Of a DNA stretch of 64,000 nt, positions 47,376 through 59,042 are shown piece after piece (position 1 is the stretch's first letter; the number at the start of each line of letters is the position of its first letter). Source of the DNA: Dacryopinax spathularia (Eukaryota; Basidiomycota; Dacrymycetes; Dacrymycetales; Dacrymycetaceae); contig JBBPFI010000017.1 of NCBI GenBank assembly GCA_037974965.1, positions 62,001 through 126,000 on the forward strand, in the 5' to 3' direction. The notes beneath the pieces are model-generated. The model saw only the letters and a list, made by a program, of their open reading frames with translations. It was not told where the DNA came from and did no database searches. The translations under genes and the position numbers were made by a program.

Positions 47376-50300
47376 TTAGAGAAGGAGCACCTTTAGGTCC
47401 AAGTCTTCCGTTACGGAGCGCCAGTCCGCACGCGGGTCGTTCGGGTTTTTATCGAGCCGTTTCCAGACCTGCATCCGTACGTCAGTCAAGGCGCCGAGAT
47501 AGATAACATGGGGGAACACGAGCGCACCTCGCGTACGATCCGCTCGGCCGTGTCAATGTCGAAGCAACACTGTTCCCGGAAGCTCTCGAACGCTTTTAGG
47601 ACCTTGTCCCTGTCTTCTTTTTCCACTTGGCAGCCAGCGACAATCACTGGCCATGTCAGGCTACACCTTTATCAGCGCCTGGCTCAATCGGGTATGAGGG
47701 GAAAGGACGCACTCGACACCCATCCCAAGCCGCTTAGCGCTATCCGTGCATATCTTCAGAATACTCTGCACGGCCTCCTGCACCCTCGGGTCCTTCCGAT
47801 CCACACGCAGGACGTCCCGGAGAAGGATAACCTGCATGGCCTGCCTATGCGCCGTATTCCCATACTCAACCCTCGGATGCAACCGATGCTTGAGCGCAGA
47901 GTTGTTCCACGTCTTCGCTTCCTCATACAGGGCCATAGCCTCACTCTCGATCGCTTGCCGCTCGTATTCTTCTTGCTGGGCCGGACTGCGGCCGTCCTGC
48001 GCTTCTTCGAGCTCGACGATCTTTCGCCTGTGCTTGTTCGCTCGGGCGGCTAGGCAGCTAACGCGAGCGACGAGCTCGATCATCGCCCGGGACATACCGA
48101 ACACTTTTTCGACGCTGAAGAGATGGTAGCTGCTCTTATCGCCGTCGAACCACCAGTCTTCGCTGCCGGGCGCAAGGATGGTAGGCGGCTCGCCAGTGGT
48201 GAGCGAACCGAATGTGTCGTACACCGCTAGGATCTCGAGTAGCAGCCGGGCAGGGGAGACCTTGGCCCCGCCGTCGATCAAATGAGGCTTGTTGGTTGCG
48301 ATTATCGTTCGGGGGCCACCGCGGAGGTCGACGAGCGTCTTGGCGAGCGCGAGGTTTGCGGTCCAGTTCTGGCCTCCGGTGAAGATCTGAAGCGCGTGTC
48401 AGCCACGGCCCGCCTAGCATGGGGAGATGATGGGAAGGAGCGAGGACGCACGTCAATGAGCGCAATGGTTATGCTCGCCCCCAGCGCAGCATCACTCTCC
48501 ATCCCCTGCGGGCTCAAGCACGCCATCCTGAGATAATGAGTCGCCGTCAACCGGAGCGTAACAGCAAGGTTCATCATCTCCTGCTGGCTCGCACTATTGA
48601 CCCCATGCCTCGAGAGCAGATACGCCTGATGGATCGCTCCTACTCCCAACAAACTCAGGCGGAGGGCTTCAGTGGCTGAGTTTTGGCCTGGGGGGTGCTC
48701 GAATACTAGCGGGAGGTTGATGGCTAGTACGGGGTTGAGGTCGGACGGGACGGCCATGATGATCTTCGTTGCTGTCTGGCAGTAGTGTCGGATCTAATTT
48801 ACGCACCCAGGGACAAGGTATTAGCGGAGCTGCCCCTAGTGGGAGGACAGCGGCATGCGCACCAAGTTCCGTTCCTCGACAGTCTGGAAATACGGCTCGA
48901 ACGGGTCTGGACCGGCCATGAGCGGCTGGCCAAGATCGCCGTTCGTGTTGTTCGGGACGGAGATGCTGCCGCCGTTCAGCCCGCTGGGACCTTCGAGCGC
49001 GCCGATGACGTTGGAGGCTGAGCGGCCGTTAGGGGAGGAGAGGGTGTTGCCCCATTGGCCTTGGGCGGGGGTGACGCTTGCTGGGCCGTAGGGTGCTAGG
49101 CCTGCGCGGGGTGGCAAGGTTAGAGAGGACGTAGCCAGGTGGGTCAGCGGGATCAGCGCAAGGACAGGGATCGTGAGGTCAGCAATTCCGACCAAGGATG
49201 ACGACATACGAGTACATCATTCCATTACAATCACAAGTCCAACGTCGTAGTCGCAGTCGTGGTCGTAGTCGTACAGGTACAATATGCCGAACAGATTCCG
49301 ATGCCGAGCAGTCGCAAGTCGCATGAAGCCGACGATAACCAGTCGTATCACACGAGCGAGCGAAGGATGATCCAAGACGAGCCAGCCAGCACGATGAGAG
49401 CGCATCATGGAAAGAGAAGAGAAGAAAACAACACATCAGCTCCCCCCCGCCAGAAAAACGACGCATCACGCACCTTGCAGCGCCTGCAACTGCGCCACAA
49501 AACTCGCATCCAACGGCGGCGGACTCAAATTCCCCAACGGACTCAACGGGTTCTGCGCAGGCGCAAGCGGGTAAGGTTGACCGGGCGGGAGGAGAGGCGG
49601 GGAAGTGGCGTTGCCGAACCCGTAGGGCGGGAAAAGGGATGAGGGTGAGAGGGGGGCGTTGGTCGGTGGGTGGGGGTAGAGGGATATTAGGGCGCTGAGG
49701 TCGGTGGGGGGTTGTTGGGTTTGGGAGGAGGTGGTGGTGGGTATTAGTTGGCCTTGGCCGTTGTTGTTTTGCGCTTGCCCGTCGGCGCCGGCGGGTTGCT
49801 GTTGCTGTTGCTGTTGTTGAGCGCCACTAGGGGGTTGTTCTTTATCCGGACTCCACCCCTCACCCGCATTGAACACTTGCTCAGCGCCCCACCACTCCCC
49901 ATCCACCGTCGGGAACACCAGGTTGGTATTATGGATCTGCGGACTCGGCAGCAGCGGCAGACCCGTAGCCCACCAGTTCTGCGCCGAGCCAGGCATGCCC
50001 TGGGGTGGGGTGGGGGGCATGCCCGTGCTTGAGGAGGCGGTGGTGGTGGTGGTTGTGCCGGCGGTGGTGGTGGAGGATGAGGCGGGGAGGGGGGGCATCT
50101 CGGGTGAGGCTTGCGAGCTGGAGGCGGGGGGACGGGGCTGGGCGAGGTTTTGGTGCTGCATCGCTTCGAGGAGGTGGTGCACGTTTGGGTCGTATTCCCC
50201 CGTGCCGTACATCGGTCTGCAGGGCATCGTGAGCCAGTCATTCTCCTCCTGGTTGAGGAGGGAGGGAGGAGAAAGGAGATGGACGTACGGCTGAAACCCT

Positions 50301-51451
50301 CCTTGTCCCAACATGGGGCTAACTCGCCTCTCACTGCTCCCCGGTGCGCTCCCGCTCGTCGCTGGACTGGGAACTCCGAGGCTCGCACCGCTCTCCGCTC
50401 CGCTTGGGGGTGAGTGAGAGCGAGACGCCGCTCCGCCGGGTACGAGGTGACCTTGAGAATGATGTCTTGCGTGTCCTGCTCGTCCTGTGGCGTATGGATG
50501 AGGTCTGGAAGGAGGTGTACCCGGTGTTGAGCCGGGTTGGGAGGAAGGCTTCGAGCGGCGGTGGGGCGTGTCAGGGGGCCAGACGCACTACACGCATCAT
50601 CACGTATCAGTAACTGTATGCAGACAGACAGGTGGGGAGAGAAAGCAGGATGGGAGGGACGTACCTCACGATGTGACTGCAAGCACCTCGTACAGATCGG
50701 ATGGAGCTCATCACACTTGATCTTCTTCTGCCGACAGGTCAAGCAGCCGGCTTTACTTCTCGTATACTACGAACACTCCGTCAGCACACCCATCCAGCAA
50801 CCTGATCAGGAGAGACGAAAGGGAGGAGGGAGGAAGGAAGGAGGGACGTACCTTCGGCCTCCGCCTTTGACCCCCAGGCAAACCCGTACTCTGCGTGACG
50901 TTCCCCGCACTCGGGTTCCCAGTCCCCCCACCCCCTACTCCTACTCCCACTCCTGTTCCTCCCACTCCTGCTCCGAGCCCAGCACCACCTACTCCTATAC
51001 CCCCAACGCCGCCAATCCCTGCTCCCCCACCCAGCCCTAAGCTGCCCATCCCCGACATGGAGGGTGCCCCGCCAGTAAGAGTCATCCCCGGCGGCCCGGG
51101 CGCATACTGGCCCCCTTGCGTCCCCTGCTGCTGAGGAGGCGCAAAAGGCCCAAACTGTTGCTGCTGTTGTTGGGCCTGTTGTTGCTGCGCTGGAGGAGCA
51201 GACGGGAAGTTAAACCCGCTCATGTCGTATTGCTGCTGAGGCTGGGTGAAGTAGGGGAACTGGGGTTGCTGGGATGTTGGTTGGAGGGATTGGGGTGGTT
51301 GTGGTTGGAGGGAGGTCGGGAATGGGGGGTTGGAGGATGAGGAGGGGAATGCGAAGTCGTGGTAGGCTTGTTGGTGCCTGTTTTCCTGGTTAGTAGGCTG
51401 ATGGAAGGCAGCGGGAAGGGAAGGAGGGGGAGGGAGGACGTACCCGTCCAT
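47376..51451 (-). CDS. Zn2Cys6 (Gal4-type) transcription factor 2
   Basis: Start taken at 51451 (MDGYVLPPPPSLPAAF); an in-frame ATG also occurs at 51646. The N-terminal 200 residues are Gln/Pro-rich with a poly-Gln run, then a Gly/Val repeat (GIGGVGGIGVGGAGLGAG). Two introns frame the zinc cluster: RRRPK-YTRSKAGCLTCRQKK, CDELHPICTRCLQSHRE, then CVWPPDTPHRRSK, giving Cys spacing 2-6-6-2-6. A long Ser/Thr/Gln/Pro linker follows, with a second poly-Gln run (GAQQQQQQQQPAGADG). The C-terminal regulatory domain shows FEPYFQTVEERNLVRMPLSS, IHQAYLLSRHGVNSASQQEM, LRMACLSPQGMESDAALGAS and TAHRQAMQVILLRDVLRVDR. The final exon ends DWRSVTEDLDLKVLLL, stop 47376-47378. GCLTCRxKKxKC...RECVWP is the common basidiomycete subtype. 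Confidence 0.88.
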
Positions 51452-54400
51452 GCTTGCGAGGTTGGTCGTTGATGACTGATGGGTTGGCGGTCGACGAGGG
51501 TAGAAGATGGTGATGGGTGATGGGTGAAGGTAGGAGGATGAGGGGGAAGGAAAGGGAGAAAGGACGTGGGGGATAGCACTCGATTCGCTGATGCTTATTC
51601 GCTGATGGTTCGTTCGCGTGGGTTGAAGAATGGAAGCCTCGTTCAACTCCTCAGGGTAGGTGTGCCACTCTCTCGCTTATCCTTTCACAATATCCAACAG
51701 CTCAACAACTCAACAAATCCCTTCGCTTTGTCCAATCAATCGTCTGTTCGTTCGCAGGTCGTTCGTAATTCGCGTTGTTGAATTAGTGATGTGGCGTGCG
51801 ATGTGGGAGGTTGATGGAGGATGGACGCTGTTGCGTGTGTGGAATGAGATGAGATGAGAGATGAGAGATGTAGGGATGCAAGTGCGATGTGTCGATGTGG
51901 GTGGGAGCGGTGACGTCTTGCAGTGGATATTCGCACTGGGGGGGAACGACTAAGGGTAGCAGCTGCAGCCCCGGCAGCCCTCGGTGCACACCGTGGTCGC
52001 TGATCGGTGCTTGCCTTGCTTTGCTGCGTGGCTTCTTGGAGGAGGAGTACGGAGATGGGAATGACACCGGTGCCGTCACCGTCCAGACCGACAGTCCACA
52101 GTCCAACAGCTCCCCTTGAGTCCTTAGGCCGGCGGGAACGTGGGGCGGAGCAGCCTGGACTCACTGGACTGATGATGATGCAACCCACAGCGGAATTGAT
52201 CCCGTTTGGGTTTGGTGGGCGAGGAGTGGGGGGAGGCTCTGGACCCGCCTCGGCGGGGAGGTGTCACGCGCTCTTGGGAGGTGCTCACCACTCCAGCCTG
52301 AGGAACGAGAGAGGGGTGGTGGTTGAGAGACGGAGAGATAGAGACAGAGGAGCGAATGCTGGAATGTACGAGCGAACCGTCTTCTATGAGGGCGAACGGA
52401 GGGTTGATAACGGCTCGCCCGGCGGGAACTCACCGAGTGCGCAGAGCGCTCGACCTTCACCGTTCACGGAGCTAAAGAGCAGCTTCACATTCTCGAGGTA
52501 CTGCACATCGCTTCATCGCTTCATCGCTTCTTTCCCAACGTCCCGCCCTCTCACCATCCCTTCATCCCTCCTTCCATCCCGCTATCTACCGCATGCGTAC
52601 AGCATCACGCACAGACAGCATGCGTGAGCGCTCAGAAGAGGAGAACCCTGAAGCTATGATAGTGGGTTCTGGAAGATGCTAGAACCAGCACAGCTTTCCC
52701 TTGTCCGTCCATTCTGTCCATTCTGTGCAAATTTCTTGGGCAGGTTTATGGGCGTAAAAACCGGTCTGGGCTCGCCAGCAAATCACTTTGTCCTCTTACT
52801 TTGTTTGGCTTTGTGGCACTTTCAAGTCTCCTTGTACGGGCTTTCTGATCTCTTGCTTGCAGCTTGTCGGCCGTCTGGCGGTGTTTGGAGCGACCTTGTA
52901 AACTTGCTCGCTTTGTCCTGCCGGTGGATCGAATCTCGATACCGTACCGACCTCCTATCAACTACGTATGCTCTGCATATCGATCAGGATCGACGCTCGA
53001 TGATCTCCGATCTCCGATCCCGGATCGTCCAATCCGTGCTACTAGTACTCGATCCAGGCGACCAGGCGACCAAGCGACCAGGCGAGCTCCCTCAACAATA
53101 CGCCCGCCGTCGGAGTCTGCTCGGCAAGCCATAAGCCTCGGCAGCTCGTCAGCTATTACTTACCGGATTGGGGCATGAGGGCTGATCGAGTACTACGCTC
53201 GGATCTGCCTGCTTCGCGACGCACTGTCAGTCTTGCCTATGCAGCTTCAGGCCCGGATTTGATTTGATCTGATCTGATCGAGCGCTTGACATTTCCTCGC
53301 AAGAACCCTCAACACGTCGTACCATCCCATCCCGGACCTCCCAACCCTCCGGTTCTCAACCCGATCTCTCCATACACGCCGCATCAGCTTCGTCGCAAAA
53401 CAAGAAAGTAGAGATACAGCGGAAATGAACCCTCTTCCGCATCATTCAACCTCCGAACAAGGCCAGAAGACGAGATTCTGAGAAGAGCGTCCAACCGGCC
53501 GCAGGCCACCGAACGGCGAGGAAGGACCGTGCGCCGCAAGCCATTCCGCGGGAGCTTTCACGGGCGCTTACGCTCTTGGCTTCTGGGTGCTGGAGGGGCG
53601 GGATATGCCGTACGTCTGTCTGGGCTGATCGATGGGCTCTGATGTTAGGCTGATATTGGTCTGATGCTGCGCTGATATGACGTGCTCTGGGAGGTTGGGA
53701 GGTGTATCTTCTCTCCCGGCTCTGCGGCCGCGTTAGGGCGAATCCACTCGATCTGCTCGATATGGACTTGACTACTACTGCCGCCGAGGCGGGCCTTAGC
53801 GAGCGGAGTTGGGAGTTGGAACGGGTATAGATGGGCATGGATGACTCCCTGTCCGAGTCGGTTGGGTTCCTTGGGTTTGGGCCTTCGGCTGCGCCTGCGC
53901 TTCCCTTGGTTGATGTCGAAGTATACCGACTTGCTCAGTACACCTTCTGCTGGCTGTTCGTTTCTGCTTGACTTTTGAATCTGCTTGCTCCTTGTTTCTA
54001 CCTTGGTTCTCGTTTCTGTCTGCTCCTGCTGCTTGGTCCTCGCTTCTCTTCGGCCGTCGGCGCCACTAAACCTCTCGCAACAAATAAAGAAGCGAAGAAC
54101 AAACCCACCTCCCAGCCCCCGCACGTCCCCTCTCTGCTCGCTCGCTCCTGTCAATCTCCGCACTTCTCACCTGCGCAGTATGAGGTACGAGAAGTGTGAG
54201 TATTGACTGGGTCGACGGGCCGTGGTAGAGCGACGATTGCTCGGGGCTGGATGGGGGTGCGTTCCCAACTGGCTTACCCTTGCTCTCGTTCTGGACTGGG
54301 AACCGGAACGGGGAGCGGGACCCGGGTCATTCTCTGCCTGCGGCCTTCGTGTCCCTGCGCGTCATGCAGACTGCTTCGTCTGAGGCTAAGGTCGGGTATG

Positions 54401-54931
54401 CCTGAATTCCTGGGAAGGTCGGCCGACCCACATTCGCGCTTAGGGGTTTGGGGTCTGATGGTTTTCGACGCGGACGTCGATGATAGGCTGAAAGTCACTA
54501 TCAGGCAGAAAACTACAAGGCAAAACTTTCGACATTGTCGGCGATTGGTCGGGCGTATCCGTTACTTTTGCCGTCCGGACAAGAGAACGAGAGGGGCCCG
54601 GTATCAGGCCGGAATATGTGCGCGAGGGCTGAGCGGGGCGCGACGTCCATTGATGGCACAGGCAGCTTCGGACTGTCATATTGGAGGATGCTCTCATCCG
54701 CTACGTTCACGAGTGCCTCATCTTCGTGGCTGCACCGGCTAGGAGCGGTGGTGATGTCAGTTGCGGAGGACGACGGACGAAGATGCGTTTGACGCCGTCG
54801 AAATGAACTGTAAAACACGGAACATCTTGCTTGATATACATGGTACTAGGTGTAAGCGGGAGGTGTGGCCTCTCCCAGGTAAAGACCTGTAAGGACACCA
54901 CGTGGAGGTCTCCGTCCACTCGAGTTTGCGC
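51452..54931. other. Gene-poor 3.5 kb upstream of transcription factor 2
   Basis: Longest open frame is 206 codons (52007-52627 plus), without motif. Many short simple repeats (GAGAT at 51840-51870, GATCTCC near 53000, TTGATCTGATC near 53255). Probably a long promoter plus the 3' side of the small-protein array. A spliced RNA gene cannot be excluded. Confidence 0.45.
53056..53086. repeat. 8 bp tandem repeat (AGGCGACC)
   Basis: Four copies of AGGCGACC, one with a single change and the last partial. Confidence 0.85.
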
Positions 54932-55253
54932 TCAATTGTCGCGCCCGCCACCGTTGAATAGCAAGCCCAGGAACTGCGACACGCCCGGCCTCAGGACGGA
55001 GGCCCCAGTAGGTTTGGTGGTATATTGCGCCCAGCGTTGGTTTCGTTCTTTTTTCCTGTCGAGATTGCTCAGTTGTACAGTCACAGGGCTGTGCAGGAAA
55101 GTGACGTACATCTGCTCCGAGAGGGAACTGCCGCGAGAGCGGCTGCTCGTCAGGTTGTTTCCGGTGTTGTTGATGTTGTAGTACTTGGCTTGGATGGTTG
55201 GTCAGGTATGTGTTACACAAGGATCTGGCGGACAACGCACTCGACGAGCTCAT
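54932..55253 (-). CDS. Small SEQ/RPGVS-motif protein, array copy A (71 aa)
   Basis: Three exons with introns at 55189-55240 (52 bp) and 55056-55109 (54 bp), closing in frame at 71 residues. Reads MSSST, then NINNTGNNLTSSRSRGSSLS, EQMKKERNQRWAQYTTKP and ASVLRPGVSQFLGLLFNGG. Shared with copies B and C: start MSS, RGxSxSEQ, ERxQRWA, RPGVSxFxG and both intron positions. No signal peptide or membrane helix; the basic amphipathic centre ends in a hydrophobic patch. It recalls small ascomycete stress/conidiation proteins that end in xPGFLGxMW, but this likeness is weak. Function unknown. Confidence 0.75.
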
Positions 55254-55367
55254 TCTGTTTAAGAGTTGGCGTGGAGGTGCAACGATTTGGGCAGATCAGA
55301 GTAAGGTATGGCGACGTCGGGGGCTGAGCGATAAGATGCAGTGATGGGTGCCGAGGGAAGTACGGCT

Positions 55368-55375
55368 TATATAGC
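55368..55375 (-). promoter_or_regulatory. TATA box of array copy A
   Basis: CTATATAA on the minus strand, about 115 bp before the start at 55253. Confidence 0.5.
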
Positions 55376-56489
55376 TGCAAAAGGGACCCAGACGGTCGAA
55401 GGTGCTTCATCTGTCCTAGATGTTGAGCCCGCGGAAGTGCAGGAAGTTCCTTTTTCCCGACGACCAAGAAGATTAGATGACGATCGTCCATCCATGCCAA
55501 AGGTTTCGTAGTGACGTGATGACTCCTTCAGTAGGCACAGGTAGCAGTCGCAGATGAGCATCGGTCTTGGGTTGCCAGAGACAATGGGTCGTATCATTCG
55601 CCCCTGGCCTAGAAGTATCATTCCCAGCCATTCACAGCCATCATGAATAATCAGGGAGCGGCCGGGAGGCGGAAAGCACTGCCTGATCTGTTCCGAGACA
55701 GGTCCGATCGTCCGCTGAGACATCCGATCCTGGAGAACGATATTGATGATCACGATCTTACAAGGGTCGACGGGATCGCGCGGAGATGCACCAGCAGTTC
55801 TGAGCGACTGAAGGCTTGCTAAGCATCATCAAGTGAGAGTAGCGGAGCCAAGACAAGGGAAGAGTACGGGACCAGAACTTCGTCGACCTTCGGTCCTCGG
55901 TATCCAGCCAGAGTAAACGAAGATGATAAGTTGAGCGGAGCCGTAGTGTCTCTTACGAGATGGCAGAGATGGTGGACGTAGGCAACACGCGCGCGATCTT
56001 GTACGCGCCGATCAAAGTCAGCCCTGACGATTATCTCCGCCCAGGGATGCAACTCTAGGAAGTGACCCGCCTCGACCGGATCTCCAAGGGCACAGTGGAT
56101 CTTATGCGTCGCACGTCTTGACAATGAGCTTCAGGATGGTGTTGTACTATTGACGGCCGCCGTAGCCTGCGCGTAAGACGGTCGAGGCCGGGCTTGTTGA
56201 GCGCAAGAATGTGCCCCTCTGTGCTTCCATCATGTACACGATTGGAAATGTGGCATCTTCAACGTCGAACTGAGGTGGAAGATGTGCACTGAGGTCCGGG
56301 CCGCGTGAAACGAATTGGCCCGGGCGCACTTGTGTTTAGGGCAGGCTCCGTCTGTGGCGCGCGCAAAACGGCCCACAACCATTAAAAGGGTTGAGGTCAT
56401 TCAATTCTCTTGCGCGGCTAGCGGCCTATACATCATGTTGTACATGCATCGAGGTTGCATACTCTACTGATAGATATTGTTGTGTCCGT
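55376..56489. other. Spacer between array copies A and B
   Basis: Open frame 55819-56124 (minus, 101 codons) and a neighbour at 56147-56329 show no motif; no gene is called. Confidence 0.4.
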
Positions 56490-56823
56490 CTAGTTGCCTT
56501 GCCCGCCCCTCCGGAAGACTAAGCCCAGGAACTCGGATACGCCCGGCCTAAGGACTGACGCTCCAGCAGGCTTGGTTGCGTTGTACGCCCAACGCTGCTT
56601 GCGTTCCCCTTGCCTGGCGAGAAGATTCTTCAATATCTCCTACCCTATGCGTTGGAGGAAGAAACTCACAGCTGCTCCGAGATTGAACTGCCGCGCGTGC
56701 GGCTGGTTACATTGGTGCTGTCCGGCGTGTCCTTGTTGGCGCCGCGGTTGATATGGATGGCGTCTAGAGAAGGTTAGCTACCATCTTCATGGATATCTCG
56801 ACCGACTTACTGGGGGAGCTCAT
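56490..56823 (-). CDS. Small SEQ/RPGVS-motif protein, array copy B (76 aa)
   Basis: Three exons with introns at 56764-56810 (47 bp) and 56614-56669 (56 bp), total 76 residues. Starts MSSPNAIHINRGANKDTPDS, then SRTRGSSISEQLQGERKQRW and GASVLRPGVSEFLGLVFRRG. Both introns match those of copies A and C in place and phase: the first after the first base of codon 5, the second within the residue after SEQ. Closest to copy A in the last exon (KPxGASVLRPGVSxFLGLxF). Confidence 0.78.
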
Positions 56824-56931
56824 GTTCGATTTGGCTTGGTCTAGGTAAGAAGGCATGATGCGTGTGGGTGAGATGGTCTGAAGGCGAGAGGGGTAAGCTG
56901 ATGATGATCTCCCGCCTGGAAAAGACCCATA

Positions 56932-56937
56932 CTTATA
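56932..56937 (-). promoter_or_regulatory. TATA box of array copy B
   Basis: TATAAG in GGTATAAGT on the minus strand, about 109 bp before the start at 56823. Confidence 0.45.
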
Positions 56938-57842
56938 CCTGCAAGAGAACCTCACGACGGTAGCGTACGAGACTGTCTCTCAACCACAGCGTGTGGGTCA
57001 ACGCAAGTCGACAGGTACTTGCGCGCCACCCGCAACCATCTTCCGCTACCTCGTTACTCGACTTGCAACTCAATCGTACGAGACCAGGGTCGGCTTACGG
57101 AAGTCGTACAATGATCCAAGTGGTAGGATGGTGATCCCCTGCATGGACATGCTGCACAGAGGGATGAAATGATCATACATGACGAACTATCCGCGTACAG
57201 GCTACAGGTTTCGGGGTGAAGATGACGCGTGCGGCGAGCAGCAACCACGGATGAGAGCATCCGCTTCTACGGTACAACGACAATGCTTGTCTCATCCTTC
57301 GACGGGCATGGACGCATAGACGCGGAAGGAATATCACCGCCTGTTGCGAGACACCTCCGACACCCCACATGACGTGCTGGAACCTGTGAGACAAACCTCG
57401 AGCACACGCTTCTCCCCGGGACATCATCTTGTCATCCAGGTGCTGAAGGAGATTCACTCGCTGTGTTGAGGAGTCTTGGAGGATATGTAGCTGTTGGCTG
57501 CCAGTCCAGCGCTGGGCGGGTCACGGCAGACTGTTGTTCGATGGCTAGGTTTGATAATTGCGCGGATGCAGTGGTCAAGAAGGATTCAATAGTCGGTTGC
57601 GTTCACATGCACCTCCAATCCCACTTCGTGACAGGGCACTTGGGATTCATTTCATCAGGAGCACTACTATTCATTATCTTTCTTCGAGGCTGTCAAAGCT
57701 AGCAACTACCCTTACATAGACCAGGCCAAACGAGTTGTACCTATACGAACACAGACAGGGGGCTGGCGAAGCTTCGGAAACCTGGACACCCTATGGTCCC
57801 GCCTCGACCACCCATGAGTTCCGGGTGTGAGACCGATCGTTT
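56938..57842. other. Spacer between array copies B and C
   Basis: No gene recognised in about 0.9 kb; the open frames at 57173-57457 (minus) and 57463-57702 (plus) lack motifs. Confidence 0.4.
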
Positions 57843-58161
57843 TCAGTTCTTCTGATCTCCGCGCTTGAAGAATGCTCCAAAGAACTGCGAGACGCCAGGC
57901 CTGAACAGGGGTCGTCCGGTCGGGCTAGCAGCGTTCCGCGCCCAGCGCTGCCTGCGTTCTTCCTCCCTGAAGTCTTGGTCAGTGTCTCGTCACATAGAGC
58001 TCAAGGGATATCAGACGTACATCTGCTCGGAGATGGAGCGGCCGCGAGGACGAAGGCTGATAGGGCTACTGGGCTGGTTGGCCAGGTTGTCGTAGTTCGC
58101 TGCAGGGATACATTAGCCTTGCCTCTGCCATGAAGCGGATAGACTCACTAGGAGAGGACAT
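57843..58161 (-). CDS. Small SEQ/RPGVS-motif protein, array copy C (71 aa)
   Basis: Three exons with introns at 58100-58148 (49 bp) and 57967-58020 (54 bp), total 71 residues. Reads MSSPTNYDNLANQPSSPISL, RPRGRSISEQMEEERRQRWA and RPLFRPGVSQFFGAFFKRGD. It is the most diverged copy but keeps every conserved block and both introns. The arrangement A-B-C at 1.3-1.6 kb steps on one strand points to tandem duplication. Confidence 0.78.
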
Positions 58162-58294
58162 AGCGGATAGATCGGAAAAGGTAGGAAATACGAAAGGCAG
58201 TGATGGGGTTTTTGGGTTGGAGCTTTGATGCTGGTTATGTTGATTTATCGAGGCTCGCGATCGTATTGAGCGTGCTCTGTGGACAGAGCACCAT

Positions 58295-58302
58295 TATTTA
58301 TA
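58295..58302 (-). promoter_or_regulatory. TATA box of array copy C
   Basis: TATAAATA in GGTATAAATAATGG on the minus strand, about 134 bp before the start at 58161; the best match of the five small-gene TATA boxes in this window. Confidence 0.55.
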
Positions 58303-58868
58303 CCCTCCAGGCACGCCCCACACAAAATCGCATGTGAACCTCGACAACTCGTCTTCCTCTGATCGCTGGCACACCTCCTCGCTCTGATCTCCTCGGTGTT
58401 CCCCGTTCAAGCACTTGGCATTCCCTTATAAACCAGAGCGGGAGCAGCAATACCGCTGCTCCCAACCTTCTCTCCCCGCTCCAAGGGAGGAAGATGCCCT
58501 GTTCGTCAGAACGACTGCCAGCTCAAGTCAAGCCGCAGGCTAATCCTCTTTTCCTTGTTTTCCAGCGCACGACGAGTGGGAAACCAAGGCACCGCGAAGT
58601 CGCCTTTCCCTCTTCTTCCGCAGTCCGGCAAGATTGCTGGAAGGTCGAAGTTGGGGCCCCGCACGAATTTGGCAGAGGGGAAGAACAGACGGAGGAAGGT
58701 TCTGGGCTCCACGGGCTGGTATGCGATTAGGATGATATCTCGGCTGATGGATTGGCTGAACGAGCACGCGAATAAGGGCGACGACATGTGGAAGATAGAA
58801 GACTTCAGCCTGATAGGATTTCTCGATAAGCTGGCTTGGGGGAGGTCTTCATCGTCCCCTCAAACCCT
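58303..58868. other. Upstream of array copy C, no gene recognised
   Basis: Promoter side of copy C. Open frames up to 114 codons lack motifs. Confidence 0.4.
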
Positions 58869-59042
58869 TTACGCAGCCGCCGACCGCGCTGGAGAGTGAC
58901 CGGTGAGTTTGTTGTTGAGGGCAGCTTGGATACGCTCTTGATGGTGGGTGACGCGCTGGTCATCGAGACGCTTGCGGCCATCGTTGAATTGAGATCGTAA
59001 TCCCCAACCGCTACGAGCGCCGCCCCGTCGTTGTTCATTCAT
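58869..59042 (-). CDS. Possible small protein (57 aa), unrecognised
   Basis: Single open frame from ATG 59042 to TAA 58869. Starts MNEQRRGGARSGWGLRSQFN and continues DGRKRLDDQRVTHHQERIQA. It is charged and helical with few rare residues, so it looks more protein-like than the overlapping frame (58805-59038), but no homolog, intron or promoter supports it. Confidence 0.3.
   Translation of the reverse strand: MNEQRRGGARSGWGLRSQFNDGRKRLDDQRVTHHQERIQAALNNKLTGHSPARSAAA

Noticed and set aside
49744-50742. 332-codon minus frame with a zinc-cluster start
   Set aside because: Only its first 30 codons are real; afterwards it is the wrong frame of regulator 2, whose true frame continues through 50314-49466.
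53645-54163. 172-codon minus open frame with Gln/Lys/Arg-rich sequence
   Set aside because: Composition follows local simple repeats; no conserved block or intron structure seen.
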